Virus record (IMG/VR): IMGVR_UViG_3300028802_000035 | Location: 1 to 41,987 of that record | DNA length: 41,987 bases | DNA from: a virus | Strand: one strand, 5' to 3' | Shown: piece by piece, positions 7,101 through 14,737 of the stretch | How positions within the stretch are numbered: position 1 is the first letter of the stretch | Layout of the letters: the number at the start of each line of letters is the position of its first letter | The notes under the pieces: generated by a model | What the model saw: only the letters and a program-made list of their open reading frames with translations | The model's database searches: none | What the model was told of the DNA's origin: nothing | Translations under genes and position numbers: made by a program

Positions 7101-8396
7101 ATGGGTGGTATCCAGCCGCAGGTCTTCGAGCGCGGGGACAAGATCTACTTCGTCGCGCCCGTCAGCCCCTTCACTCCGGGCGATGCCGACATCGAGAAAT
7201 TCGCCTTCGCCGAGGAGCTGAAGAAAGGCGTCCCGAATCCGAACTTCCTCTGGCTGAAGGGCAACTACGTCGAGGCCGACAACGCCAACTCCAACGGTGA
7301 CGAGTGGACCGCCGAGGAATTGTCGATCAAGTCGCTGACCCCGATGTACTGCCCGGTCACGGTGATGCACGATCCTCGGACCGCCGTCGGGCTGATCGCC
7401 GACACCAGGCTCCTCACCCCGGAGGCCGACAAAGTGCCGAGGGCTCGGATCGAGACCACGCTCGCGATCTGGGCTCATCGCTTCCGGGATATCGCCGAGG
7501 AGATCGCCCACAACTACGAGCAGGGAATGCTCATGCAGTCGATGGAGTGCATGGCTCCCTATTACGCCTGCAAGACCTGCGGCCAGAACTTCCACACGTT
7601 GCCCGATCAGGCCGAGCGGAAGAACTGGTGCAGCCACTTGGCGGAAAGTCCGAACGCTGGTCGTATATTAGGGGGCGTCACGTTCACGGGGACCGGGTTG
7701 ATCTTCGGAAGCCGGGGCGCGAAGGGGGCATACAGCGACGCGAATCTGGAGGTCTTCCAGGAAGAGGTAGTCGCAGCCCACCAGGAAACGCACCGAGAGT
7801 CTGGCAAGCGAAAGCACAGGAGAAGAACTTCAATGGGTGATCTGGACATCAGTCGCGAGGAGTACGCAGAGCTTCAGAAGCGTCCGACCCCGGAGGCTTT
7901 CGCCGCCGAGAAGAAACGTGCCGACGACGCCGAAGCCGCGAAAGTCGCCGCCGACAAGGCAGTCGAGGAGGCCGAGACCGCTCAGAAGAAAGCGGAGACC
8001 GAGAAAGCCGAGGCCGACAAAAAGGTCAAGGACTTCGAGGAGAAAGAGCGGCAGACCAAACTCGCCGGAGACCGCCTCGGGAAGCTCGGCAAGGGCTTCA
8101 AGGGCGCGATGGGCGAGAAGACCGCCGAGCGCGTCAAGGCCGACGCCGCCACCATGTCCGACGAGGACTGGACGGAGCGGGTCGCCGAGCTGGAGGAGAC
8201 GCTGGGCAAAAAGGCCGACGACGGCACCGAGCCCGGCGAGTCCACCGCTGGCGAGGAGACTTTCACCCCCGAGGAGATCACCGCCTCGCACACCGGCTCG
8301 GGGACGAGCGGTGCCGCGAGCGGGGAGCCCACCGAGGAGGCCCGCTCCGCCGTCATGGGCAACCTGCTCGGCGGCGGGTCGAGCAGCGACAAGTAA
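7101..8396 (+). CDS. Head maturation protease with C-terminal scaffold domain
   Basis: This 431-residue protein appears to fuse a protease with a scaffold. Residues 1-240 contain the NANSNGDEW segment (61-69), the VMHDPRTAVGLI segment with H90, and LMQSMEC with S147; H90 and S147 are candidate catalytic residues by analogy with assemblin-type proteases, which I infer. A possible zinc site is formed by C157, C160, C177 and H179. From M245 on the protein is a highly charged Ala/Lys/Glu coiled coil typical of scaffolds. The ATG sits 7 nt after a -10-like hexamer without a ribosome site, so translation is probably leaderless. Location between portal and capsid genes supports the call. Confidence 0.7.
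   Translation: MGGIQPQVFERGDKIYFVAPVSPFTPGDADIEKFAFAEELKKGVPNPNFLWLKGNYVEADNANSNGDEWTAEELSIKSLTPMYCPVTVMHDPRTAVGLIADTRLLTPEADKVPRARIETTLAIWAHRFRDIAEEIAHNYEQGMLMQSMECMAPYYACKTCGQNFHTLPDQAERKNWCSHLAESPNAGRILGGVTFTGTGLIFGSRGAKGAYSDANLEVFQEEVVAAHQETHRESGKRKHRRRTSMGDLDISREEYAELQKRPTPEAFAAEKKRADDAEAAKVAADKAVEEAETAQKKAETEKAEADKKVKDFEEKERQTKLAGDRLGKLGKGFKGAMGEKTAERVKADAATMSDEDWTERVAELEETLGKKADDGTEPGESTAGEETFTPEEITASHTGSGTSGAASGEPTEEARSAVMGNLLGGGSSSDK
7649..7672 (+). promoter_or_regulatory. Internal promoter inside protease gene
   Basis: TCCGAACGC (7649-7657) followed by TCGTATATTAGG (7661-7672) is the best-conserved copy of the phage promoter, with a -10-like TATATT, yet it lies within the protease coding frame. 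It is placed to transcribe the nested scaffold start at 7833. Confidence 0.65.
7833..8396 (+). CDS. Nested in-frame scaffold protein
   Basis: An internal ATG at 7833 in the protease frame is preceded by a good ribosome site (AGGAGAAG, 7818-7825) and by a promoter copy 160 nt upstream. It would yield a 187-residue protein starting MGDLDISREEY, dominated by heptad-like Ala/Glu/Lys repeats up to about residue 80, with an acidic Gly/Ser/Thr-rich C-terminus. Scaffold proteins line the prohead and are removed before packaging. Independent expression of the scaffold from within the protease gene is the arrangement known for lambda C and Nu3. Expression here is inferred from the signals, not shown. 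Confidence 0.65.
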   Translation: MGDLDISREEYAELQKRPTPEAFAAEKKRADDAEAAKVAADKAVEEAETAQKKAETEKAEADKKVKDFEEKERQTKLAGDRLGKLGKGFKGAMGEKTAERVKADAATMSDEDWTERVAELEETLGKKADDGTEPGESTAGEETFTPEEITASHTGSGTSGAASGEPTEEARSAVMGNLLGGGSSSDK

Positions 8397-8430
8397 ACGG
8401 CTATACGGATAGCAAGGAGACAGATCAGAA

Positions 8431-8976
8431 ATGCCAGAGCACGGTTCTTTCCCGCTTACCGGCGTAGCCAAGCTGCCGAACGTTTCGGTCGCGTTCAACG
8501 GCGAGCATTGGTCCGATCGCAAGGCATCCGGTTCCATCGTTCCGGGTGAGGCGATCGTCCCGGTCGCTTCGGCGGGCAAGTCGCTCTGGCGGGTCGCCGA
8601 GGCGGGCGACTCCATCACCCAGCTCTGCATCGCTCTTCGGACGGTCGATGTTCCGGACCCAAATACGGGTCCTGCCGAACTTGGCCCGAACGAGATCAGG
8701 AACCGGACGATCGAGGACGGCGAGTACGTCCACCGCTACCGCAGCGGCGTCTTCCACTTGACCCTCGTTGACCCCCGCCGCACCTACGAAGAGGGCACCC
8801 TCATCGGCTGGGACGCGGACGGCGAGCGGCCGGAAGGCAAGGCCGAAGGGGTCGGGTCCTGGGCTCCCAACGCGAACGCGGACATCGACTCGGTGTTCGA
8901 GGTTCAGGAAGTCCGGAAAGTTGGAGCCGACGGGGACGTGATCCTGACGGTGGCAAGCCTCAGAGGCCAGTTCTAG
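8431..8976 (+). CDS. Probable head decoration protein
   Basis: This 181-residue protein is predicted by eye to be rich in beta strands and turns (for example EYVHRYRSGVFHLTLVD). It starts with ATG after a clear AAGGAG ribosome site (8414-8419). It sits between the scaffold/protease gene and the major capsid gene, the usual slot for capsid-stabilising decoration proteins such as lambda gpD. I recognise no diagnostic motif, so the function is positional. An alternative is a second minor capsid component. Confidence 0.55.
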   Translation: MPEHGSFPLTGVAKLPNVSVAFNGEHWSDRKASGSIVPGEAIVPVASAGKSLWRVAEAGDSITQLCIALRTVDVPDPNTGPAELGPNEIRNRTIEDGEYVHRYRSGVFHLTLVDPRRTYEEGTLIGWDADGERPEGKAEGVGSWAPNANADIDSVFEVQEVRKVGADGDVILTVASLRGQF

Positions 8977-8997
8977 AAACGGAGGAAGACGAGCACT

Positions 8998-9936
8998 ATG
9001 CACCCAGAGATTCACGCAATTCTCCGTCAGTGTGGCGCTGAGAAAGACGCCGAGAAACTGGCTGTCCTCAAAGCCAAAACGAACGACCGGTTGGCCCGCC
9101 ACTTCGAGCGGACCCCGGCGGACCTGGAGGAGCTGGCGTTCGACCTGCTGAACCGGGTCTGGGCCGATGCGATGAAAGAGGACATCGTTCCTCGGATCAT
9201 CCAGGTCAAAAACGTCGGCCTCGCCGAGCCCGACTACATCGAAGAAGACCTGCGCGGGATGAAGGCGTACTGGCAGGGCAAAGGCGGCCAGATTCGCTCG
9301 GACATCATCCGCTACGAGCGGGCTCAGATGCCCCGCGAGGAGATGGTCGCCGCCATCGACCTGCACGCCGACGAGATCGCCACGAACTTCTGGGGGACGT
9401 TCGAGAAGCTGGTGGCGCAGGCCCGCGAGAAGCTGGGCCAGCTCCCGACGGAACGGCTCCTCGAACTGATCCAGACCCTCCTGGTCTCCGGGGACACCTT
9501 CGGGCAGTTCCCGGCCAGCGGCCTGACCGACGATCAGATCGACCCGATCATCGAGGAAGTTGCCCTGCGGTCCAAAGGCAACGCCACCCTGATCGGTACC
9601 CGTCCGGCGCTCCGGCACCTGGCGGGCATCGGGTTGGAGTTCGGCAACAACGTCGCCGAAAAGATCTTCAACACGGGCCAGATCGGGGTCTACAAGGGCT
9701 ACCAGGTCCTCCAGATCGAAAATCACGAGGACTTCATCGGGGACTTCGTGATCCCGAACGACGAGATCATGGTCGTCGGGCAGAACTGCGGTCGCCTCAC
9801 CTACTACGGTGACAACGCCAAGGTCCAGATTCTCAAGCAGCCGTCCTTCATGCAGCGCTGGGAGACGGCCCGCGACGCCGGGATGCTGCTCTTCGGAGTG
9901 GACAAGGGCCGCCTCGGCCGCATCCGCCTCACCTAG
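8998..9936 (+). CDS. Major capsid protein
   Basis: The 312-residue protein builds the icosahedral shell, most likely with the HK97 fold. It follows the scaffold and decoration genes and has a strong GGAGG ribosome site (8982-8986). The N-terminal part is helical (AEKDAEKLAVLKAKTNDRLA), followed by a mixed core and C-terminal strands such as GVYKGYQVLQIENHEDF and MLLFGVDKGRLGRIRL. Length and order fit, but I see no motif that proves the fold. A strong hairpin follows about 30 nt after the stop, suggesting that transcription partly ends after this gene. Confidence 0.8.
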   Translation: MHPEIHAILRQCGAEKDAEKLAVLKAKTNDRLARHFERTPADLEELAFDLLNRVWADAMKEDIVPRIIQVKNVGLAEPDYIEEDLRGMKAYWQGKGGQIRSDIIRYERAQMPREEMVAAIDLHADEIATNFWGTFEKLVAQAREKLGQLPTERLLELIQTLLVSGDTFGQFPASGLTDDQIDPIIEEVALRSKGNATLIGTRPALRHLAGIGLEFGNNVAEKIFNTGQIGVYKGYQVLQIENHEDFIGDFVIPNDEIMVVGQNCGRLTYYGDNAKVQILKQPSFMQRWETARDAGMLLFGVDKGRLGRIRLT

Positions 9937-9965
9937 CTCTTCTCCGCGTCTCTGCGGATTCCCAG

Positions 9966-9993
9966 ACGGGGGTCGGATTCGTCCGACTCCCGT
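9966..9993 (+). terminator. UUCG-loop hairpin after capsid gene
   Basis: A 12-bp stem (ACGGGGGTCGGA with TCCGACTCCCGT, one G-T pair) closes on a TTCG tetraloop. Only a weak T-rich tail follows (GTAGTTTCTG), so termination may be partial. Its right arm is also the start of a promoter-like element. Confidence 0.65.
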
Positions 9994-10024
9994 CGTAGTT
10001 TCTGTGCGGTCGTCGTACATTAGG
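9982..10024 (+). promoter_or_regulatory. Tandem phage promoters before the 10060 gene
   Basis: TCCGACTCCCGTCGTAGTTT (9982-10001) resembles the element at 7074. A second, better core TCGTACATTAGG lies at 10013-10024. The first overlaps the right arm of the preceding hairpin. Together they would restart transcription for the neck genes. Confidence 0.6.
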
Positions 10025-10059
10025 TAGCACCACCGGAACCGGAGAAAGGGAACAGGAAA

Positions 10060-10656
10060 ATGGCCACCGAGAAGAGCGAGTTCGAAAACGTCAGTGGGGG
10101 CTGGATCGGAGTTCAGGTCCGCGACGACACCCGCCGCAGCGGCTTCAAGGGCATCGGACTCGGTCCCGGCGCCCGCGTCTGGCTCGATGAGGACGAGCAG
10201 ACGGTCACGGCCAACCGGCCCCGTAACCCGGAGGACAATCCCTTCATCAACGGCCACCTGAAGCTGACCGCCTCCAAGCAGGAGATGCAGAACAGGCGGC
10301 CGATCGGGGACAGCATGGAGCCCCAGGCTCCAACCCCCCCGGAGACGCCGCCGGAGGCCCCCCAGGGCGACGGCCAGCCCGAGGGTGCCCCAGAGGGCGA
10401 GACGCCCCCTACCGAGCCCGAGGCCCCGGCCACGCCGCCCCAGAAATCGGAGGAGGACATGACCGCCGAGGAGATCACGGCCGCCAACGCCAAGGCCGCC
10501 GCCGCCCGCGCCATCCCGACGAAACAGCCGCCCGCGCCGGAGCCGACGCCCGAGCGGGTCGCCACCCCCGAGGCCGTCGCCGCCGCCGGGGCCAAGCCCG
10601 AGGGCAAGCGCGGACCCACCGAGCAGGTCGGGACGCCTTCCGCTCAGAAAAAGTAG
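10060..10656 (+). CDS. Pro/Glu/Ala-rich phage structural-region protein
   Basis: The 198-residue protein has an N-terminal globular part of about 75 residues (GGWIGVQVRDD, GLGPGARVWLDEDE) and then a long disordered tail of Pro, Glu and Ala ending in AQKK. A GGAG-type ribosome site and a promoter precede it. The N-terminal part looks like a short beta domain, perhaps an anchor to the capsid or neck; the tail may be surface-exposed. I recognise no family. It could be a head fibre or decoration protein, given its position after the major capsid gene. Confidence 0.65.
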   Translation: MATEKSEFENVSGGWIGVQVRDDTRRSGFKGIGLGPGARVWLDEDEQTVTANRPRNPEDNPFINGHLKLTASKQEMQNRRPIGDSMEPQAPTPPETPPEAPQGDGQPEGAPEGETPPTEPEAPATPPQKSEEDMTAEEITAANAKAAAARAIPTKQPPAPEPTPERVATPEAVAAAGAKPEGKRGPTEQVGTPSAQKK

Positions 10657-10660
10657 GCGC

Positions 10661-11314
10661 ATGGGCGTCGCCTGTTTCCTCATCAGGCAGGGACCGCAGG
10701 CGAAGCGCAGCCTCCGCCGGTTTCACTTCGCCGAGGAGGGCGAGGAGAACTGTCCCGGCACTGAGCGCAGCTACCACAGCGCCTCGATCGAGATCGGGAC
10801 CGTCCCGCTCATCCTCGCCGAGCACGGCATGATCGCCTCGCTCGACCCCTCGGACTATGCCGAGGATGAGCGCTGGCCGGTCACCTGCGAGAAGTGCCCC
10901 TACGTCTTCACCAGCGAGGACCAATGGCAGGTCAACCAGGACCCGATCTACCGTGCCGAGGATGGCCGCGAGATGACGCTGCGGGAGGCGCCGCCCGGTG
11001 CGATCTGGGAGGCGACCTGGATGACCCGCCAGCATTGGGGTGTCAACGGCGGCACCGGCCCTGCCTTCATCATCAAGCTGCCCAATGGGGCCGACTTCAT
11101 CCCCGGCTCGGAGGCCACCAACTGCGACCGCAAAGGCGAGGACCACGACTGCTGGTGCGTCCACGGAGAGGCGCCCAACCTCACGATCGATAAGACGCCT
11201 GAGCCGGGCCGCTCAACCTGCTCGGCGGGCGGCGGCTCGATCTGGAGTGGCCAGGGCAACGGTCCCGGCAAGGAGTGGCACGGCTTCATCACCAACGGGG
11301 AGCTGGTCGGATGA
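10661..11314 (+). CDS. Cys-rich conserved phage protein, head-neck region
   Basis: The 217-residue protein contains CEKCPYVF and several later Cys/His pairs (ATNCDRKGEDHDCWCVHGE), suggesting a zinc-stabilised fold. Aromatic segments such as WEATWMTRQHWG and FIIKLPNGADFIPG follow a pattern I associate with an uncharacterised actinophage family, from memory. The gene begins 5 nt after the previous stop and its stop overlaps the next ATG (ATGA). No enzymatic motif is visible. A structural or assembly role in the head-neck region is inferred from position. Confidence 0.7.
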   Translation: MGVACFLIRQGPQAKRSLRRFHFAEEGEENCPGTERSYHSASIEIGTVPLILAEHGMIASLDPSDYAEDERWPVTCEKCPYVFTSEDQWQVNQDPIYRAEDGREMTLREAPPGAIWEATWMTRQHWGVNGGTGPAFIIKLPNGADFIPGSEATNCDRKGEDHDCWCVHGEAPNLTIDKTPEPGRSTCSAGGGSIWSGQGNGPGKEWHGFITNGELVG

Positions 11315-11898
11315 GCGATGTAACCGACCTCCGCGACACCCGAGTGATGATCCCGCGCGTCCGGCGCGGGCTTGAGGGCGCTCTCGGCACGGGCTCGGCG
11401 AACGTCGCCAAATCGCAGTTCACCGACGATGAGGCGAACGCCCTGATCGCCGACGCGATCGCCGACTGCATCCTCTACACGGGCGGGCTCTTCGGCCACA
11501 ATCTCGTCGTCACCGCCCGCGAAGACGGCGGCTACATGGCCCCGATCGCCTGGTTCGTGGAACCCGAGCTGCGGGAGGACGAGATCAGCATCATCGTCGC
11601 CCAGGCCCAGCTCAACTACTTCTTCTTCATGCTGAAGGGGCTGAAGGTCCAGGAGACGATCCGCGACGAGGCGACGGAGTGGAGCTACCAGCTCTCCGCC
11701 AACGCGCTGACCGAATACCTGAAGAATCTGCGCAAAACCCGCGACGAAGCGCTGGCGCGGGTGACCGAGGGCGCGGCGCCGGTCGAGGCGTGGGAGAGCT
11801 TCCTGTCGGTGCGCGACACCTGGACGGCATCGGTGATCGAGCCCTGGACCGACCCCGGTCGCGGCCTGGGCGGCCTCGAACTCGAACCGAGGCGTTAG
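11311..11898 (+). CDS. Probable head-tail adaptor protein
   Basis: The start chosen is ATG 11311, which overlaps the previous stop as ATGA; an in-frame ATG 36 nt upstream would overlap the neighbour more. The 195-residue product is mainly helical (FTDDEANALIADAIADC, SANALTEYLKNLRKTRDEAL) with a C-terminal segment rich in Trp and Pro. The size, helical content and place after the capsid gene suit the connector that docks beneath the portal (HK97 gp6-like adaptors). No signature motif is certain. Confidence 0.55.
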   Translation: MSDVTDLRDTRVMIPRVRRGLEGALGTGSANVAKSQFTDDEANALIADAIADCILYTGGLFGHNLVVTAREDGGYMAPIAWFVEPELREDEISIIVAQAQLNYFFFMLKGLKVQETIRDEATEWSYQLSANALTEYLKNLRKTRDEALARVTEGAAPVEAWESFLSVRDTWTASVIEPWTDPGRGLGGLELEPRR

Positions 11899-11907
11899 CG
11901 TTGAACT

Positions 11908-11930
11908 TCCGACGCGCGTCTCGAATTAGG
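11908..11930 (+). promoter_or_regulatory. Phage late-type promoter before winged-helix gene
   Basis: TCCGACGCGC precedes TCTCGAATTAGG (11919-11930), a divergent copy of the core in which the -10-like hexamer is degenerate. Upstream GAACTTCCGACG is shared with the element at 16071-16082. The following GTG start lies 8 nt downstream. Confidence 0.6.
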
Positions 11931-11938
11931 GGCTAGGG

Positions 11939-12292
11939 GTGGCCCGCAAACTAACCATGCGCCAGCAGGCGATCCTGATCTGGCTCCGGGACCATCCCGG
12001 CGCGACGATGCAGCAGATCGCCGACGGTTCGCCGATCGACCTGGAGGAAAGCGAGCGCTGGAACGAAGAAGGCCGTGAACGCGGTGACGATCGAGAGTGG
12101 CAGCTTCCCTCGATCTCCTACCCGACCGTTCAGCAGTCGATGACGAAGCTCATCCCCCTCGGTCACGTCCGTCGGGAGCCCGAGGTTCGTGGCTCGACCG
12201 ACCCGCCCTACCAGCACTACTTCGTCTCGATGCCGGAGTCCGAGGATGAGCTGGAGCAGGCGTTCGCCCTGGAAGCGGTGGAGCACAAGTGA
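11939..12292 (+). CDS. Winged-helix DNA-binding protein in the neck module
   Basis: The 117-residue protein has a winged helix-turn-helix pattern: an opening helix MRQQAILIWLRDHPG, a second helix TMQQIADGSPI, a recognition-like helix SYPTVQQSMTKLIPLGHV, and a wing with paired strands RREPEVRG and YQHYFVSM. It begins with GTG 8 nt after a promoter copy and without a ribosome site. Its end overlaps the next gene (GTGA). A DNA-binding protein among neck genes is unusual and it may regulate the late genes or bind packaged DNA. The structural motif is fairly clear; the role is inference. Confidence 0.65.
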   Translation: MARKLTMRQQAILIWLRDHPGATMQQIADGSPIDLEESERWNEEGRERGDDREWQLPSISYPTVQQSMTKLIPLGHVRREPEVRGSTDPPYQHYFVSMPESEDELEQAFALEAVEHK

Positions 12293-12732
12293 CCGACGGC
12301 CCCGATCTCGCGGGGATGGCGGACGCCCAGGCCCGCCTCCGCAAATTCACCGGGGAGGACGTGATCTTCTACACGCCGACCGGCACTGAGTGGCCCCCCG
12401 ACGCGGTACTCGACCCGCAGACCGGCAGGCCGTTCGACCCGCTGATCGAGCCGATCGCCTCCGGCTTCTCCTCGGCCGCCGTGCGCTGCAACATCGCCTC
12501 TCGGCCGGTCAGCGGCCTGAACGACCAGACGGCCGAGACGCCGATCGGCAACATCGAGCTGGGCGGTGTCGTCCTCATCATGGGCGTGGACGACAAACCG
12601 ATCATCGCCGACGCCACGGAGTTCGACGCGAAGGGCGACCACTTCAAGATCACCCAGACCAAGGACGACGGCATCGGCTCGAACTACCGAACGCTCGTCT
12701 GGGGCGAGCGGATGATGGATTCCTGGACGTGA
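12289..12732 (+). CDS. Probable head closure protein
   Basis: The 147-residue protein begins at GTG 12289, overlapping the previous stop as GTGA, and ends overlapping the next GTG in the same way. The sequence suggests a beta-rich fold (GEDVIFYTPTG, NIELGGVVLIMGVDDKPI, SNYRTLVWGERMM). This size, fold and place after the adaptor fit the stopper that seals the filled head (SPP1 gp16-like). The call depends largely on gene order. Confidence 0.55.
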   Translation: MTDGPDLAGMADAQARLRKFTGEDVIFYTPTGTEWPPDAVLDPQTGRPFDPLIEPIASGFSSAAVRCNIASRPVSGLNDQTAETPIGNIELGGVVLIMGVDDKPIIADATEFDAKGDHFKITQTKDDGIGSNYRTLVWGERMMDSWT

Positions 12733-13436
12733 GCACCTGCCTCCTCGTCACGACGATGGACCGGGGGCCGCTGCTGCGGCAGAGCCTCGCCGTGCTGGCG
12801 GACGGAGACTTCACGCTTCCCGACGAGATCCTTGTGATCGATGACGGCGGCACCGACGACACCGAGCAGGTCTGCCGCGAGGCCGCCGAGCACCTGCCGG
12901 TCCGCTACATCTACCACCACAATCCCGGCGCCACCCTGTGCAGCGAGGCCCGGAACGTCGGCCTGAAACTCACCGCCGCTGACATCGTCATCACCTGCGA
13001 GCCCGAGGTCTACTTCCAGACCGACGTGATCGCGCAGATGCTCGCGCTGCACGAGGAGTTCCCCGACCTGCTCATCAACGCAGGGACGGTCCACAAGATG
13101 CGCAACGGCGGCGGCCAGGAGACTCTGGTCGAATGGTGGGCGACCCACTGCTGCCTCTACCGGCGCGACTGGCTCCTGGAGGTCGGCGGCTGGGACGAGA
13201 GCTTCCCCGACAACTGGGGCTGGGACGACACCGACCTGGTGACGCGGCTCAGCAACATCGGCCACAAGGGGAAGAACGATCCGAGCATCGTCGTCGTCCA
13301 CCAGTGGCATCCTGAAACGACGATCGATCAGGGGCCGAACTCGAAGCACTTCCTCGACAAGAAGCTCGACCACGGCGACGAGCACGTCGTCGCCAACAAG
13401 GGAACCGCATGGGGCCAACACCGCCCACGTTCGTAG
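12729..13436 (+). CDS. Family 2 glycosyltransferase
   Basis: The frame is open upstream of the gene, but the GTG at 12729 overlaps the preceding stop (GTGA) and gives a 235-residue GT-A protein beginning STCLLVTTMDRG. Motifs include VIDDGGTDDT (36-45), SEARNVGLKLTAADIVI, a CEPE segment (90-93) in the place of the usual DXD, and WGWDDTDLVTRL (163-174), typical of an acceptor-side acidic motif. It transfers a sugar from a nucleotide donor to an unknown acceptor. Lying within the neck genes, it may glycosylate virion proteins. It overlaps the next gene by 28 nt. Confidence 0.88.
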   Translation: MSTCLLVTTMDRGPLLRQSLAVLADGDFTLPDEILVIDDGGTDDTEQVCREAAEHLPVRYIYHHNPGATLCSEARNVGLKLTAADIVITCEPEVYFQTDVIAQMLALHEEFPDLLINAGTVHKMRNGGGQETLVEWWATHCCLYRRDWLLEVGGWDESFPDNWGWDDTDLVTRLSNIGHKGKNDPSIVVVHQWHPETTIDQGPNSKHFLDKKLDHGDEHVVANKGTAWGQHRPRS

Positions 13437-14065
13437 ACCGCGACGCCGAGGAGGCAAAGACCTGGTGCATCGCCGATGACCGGCGGCGGCACGAGAAGGT
13501 CCAGCGCGAGCGCATCCGCCACCACAAGCTGATCCGCGACCTGCTCCTCGACCAGCTCGACACGCACCTGATGGACGTGCTGGAGATCGGCGGTGGCCCG
13601 ATCCCGCTCAGCGACCTGCTGCCCTTCGCCTCGCGCTGGGTGGTCGATCCCTGCACCGAGGACTACCGCGAGTTCTTCCCCTGCCCCGACCACCTGGCGA
13701 TGAAGGCCGAGGAGATGGGCGACGAGTTCGAGGAGCGCTTCGACCTGGTGGTCTGCACGAATGCGCTCGACCACGTCGCCGAAGACATGGTGCCCGCCGT
13801 CTTCGACACGATCCGCAAGGTCCTGCGGCCCGGTGGCTTCGCCGCGATCATGTGCGCCGAGAACAACGCCCTGACCAACCCCCATCCCTGCCACGCCGTC
13901 AACCTCGACGCCGCCCGCGTTCACCGCGCCCTCGACCCCGAGTTCGAGACGGTCTGGGAGCTGACCTTCGCCGCCGACGGCTACCGCTACGGCTGGGCCA
14001 CCTACCAGGGGAAGATCGGCCAACCTGCGTTCGCACTTCTGATGCGCAAAGCTGTGGGGTACTGA
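13409..14065 (+). CDS. Class I SAM-dependent methyltransferase
   Basis: The 218-residue protein has motif I VLEIGGG (57-63), the acidic end of strand 2 at D80, the post-I stretch FDLVVCTNALDHVAED and VLRPGGFAAIMCAE, as in Methyltransf_11/23-type enzymes. The substrate is not readable from sequence. It overlaps the glycosyltransferase gene by 28 nt, so the two are likely co-expressed and could act on the same glycan. Its stop overlaps the next gene as TGATG. Confidence 0.85.
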   Translation: MGPTPPTFVDRDAEEAKTWCIADDRRRHEKVQRERIRHHKLIRDLLLDQLDTHLMDVLEIGGGPIPLSDLLPFASRWVVDPCTEDYREFFPCPDHLAMKAEEMGDEFEERFDLVVCTNALDHVAEDMVPAVFDTIRKVLRPGGFAAIMCAENNALTNPHPCHAVNLDAARVHRALDPEFETVWELTFAADGYRYGWATYQGKIGQPAFALLMRKAVGY

Positions 14066-14547
14066 TGGCGATCACGCGCGAGGCGAAAGTCGAACAGAGC
14101 GTCCAGGACCACGCGACCAAAGTGCTGCGCGACAAGGGCTGGAGCGAGGAGCGGCTGTCGATCCTGGACGAGTTCCCCTATGAGAAGTTCGAAGGTAGAC
14201 TCGACAAGAGCTATGTCGCCTTCGGGTTCAACTTCGATGACGAAGGCAAAGCGGCCGAGATGGGTTCTGACCTGAAGAAGCGCATCTACACCCTGGAGTT
14301 CTTCGTCTTCGGCCGCAGCCCCCTGGAGGCGAAAGCGATCGCCAACCAGATCAAGTTTGCGCTCGACGCCGAAGAGGTCGTGCCGCTGAAGGACATCGGC
14401 GAGATCGGTGCCCCCGTGATCGACTCCCTGATCGTGGACGGCTGCAAGGCGGAGAAGATGGTGGTGCCGGACCCCGCGCCCTACCAAGAGGCGGTCTGGC
14501 TCACGACCTGCCGCGTCGAAGACGTTTACTACTCCTCGCTGGCGTAG
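14065..14547 (+). CDS. Probable tail terminator protein
   Basis: The start ATG 14065 overlaps the previous stop as TGATG, giving 160 residues. The sequence alternates helices and strands in a pattern like tail terminators (YTLEFFVFGRSPLEAKAIANQIKFALD, then ending QEAVWLTTCRVEDVYY). Such proteins cap the tail tube and join it to the head. The neighbouring neck genes and the tube gene downstream support this. A longer open frame upstream is an artefact inside the methyltransferase gene. Confidence 0.6.
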   Translation: MAITREAKVEQSVQDHATKVLRDKGWSEERLSILDEFPYEKFEGRLDKSYVAFGFNFDDEGKAAEMGSDLKKRIYTLEFFVFGRSPLEAKAIANQIKFALDAEEVVPLKDIGEIGAPVIDSLIVDGCKAEKMVVPDPAPYQEAVWLTTCRVEDVYYSSLA

Positions 14548-14613
14548 AGCTTCCCCGTCCCGGCGGCGAGCCTTACCTGTACGAGCGTAATCGGCGTGTC
14601 AAGGGTAAGTAAG

Positions 14614-14631
14614 TCCTGACGCGCGTCAGGA
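14614..14631. repeat. Perfect 18-bp palindrome
   Basis: TCCTGACGCGCGTCAGGA is self-complementary over all 18 bases and lies in the gap between the tail terminator and acyltransferase genes. Its GACGCGCGTC core recurs at 5849, 6801, 7077, 11911, 31391 and 40554. It may be a protein-binding site. Confidence 0.65.
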
Positions 14632-14672
14632 GCGCATTTGAGCATCTACTGGTAAACACTCCATTCGGGGTG

Positions 14673-14703
14673 AAAAAGTTATAGTCTGCGACTATCACTT
14701 TTT
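14673..14703. terminator. Bidirectional intrinsic terminator
   Basis: AAAAAGTTATAGTC (14673-14686) pairs with GACTATCACTTTTT (14690-14703) with one mismatch and a 3-nt loop. The A-tract and T-tract let it act on both strands. It is an AT-rich island in a GC-rich genome. An operator is an alternative. Confidence 0.7.
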
Positions 14704-14718
14704 GGAGCGATCGCCTTC

Positions 14719-14733
14719 ATGAGCAAACCGTGA
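14719..14733 (+). CDS. Possible four-residue leader ORF (MSKP)
   Basis: ATG AGC AAA CCG TGA lies downstream of GGAG (14704-14707) and ends 4 nt before the acyltransferase ATG. It could couple translation to that gene, whose own ribosome site is weak. It is tiny and could be chance. Confidence 0.25.
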   Translation: MSKP

Positions 14734-14737
14734 GCGG

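Noticed and set aside
8425-10683. 752-residue open frame on the minus strand
   Set aside because: It is antisense to the decoration, capsid and 10060 genes, which have good ribosome sites and sensible order. The product is a low-complexity Gly/Leu/Arg/Asp sequence typical of antisense frames in GC-rich DNA.
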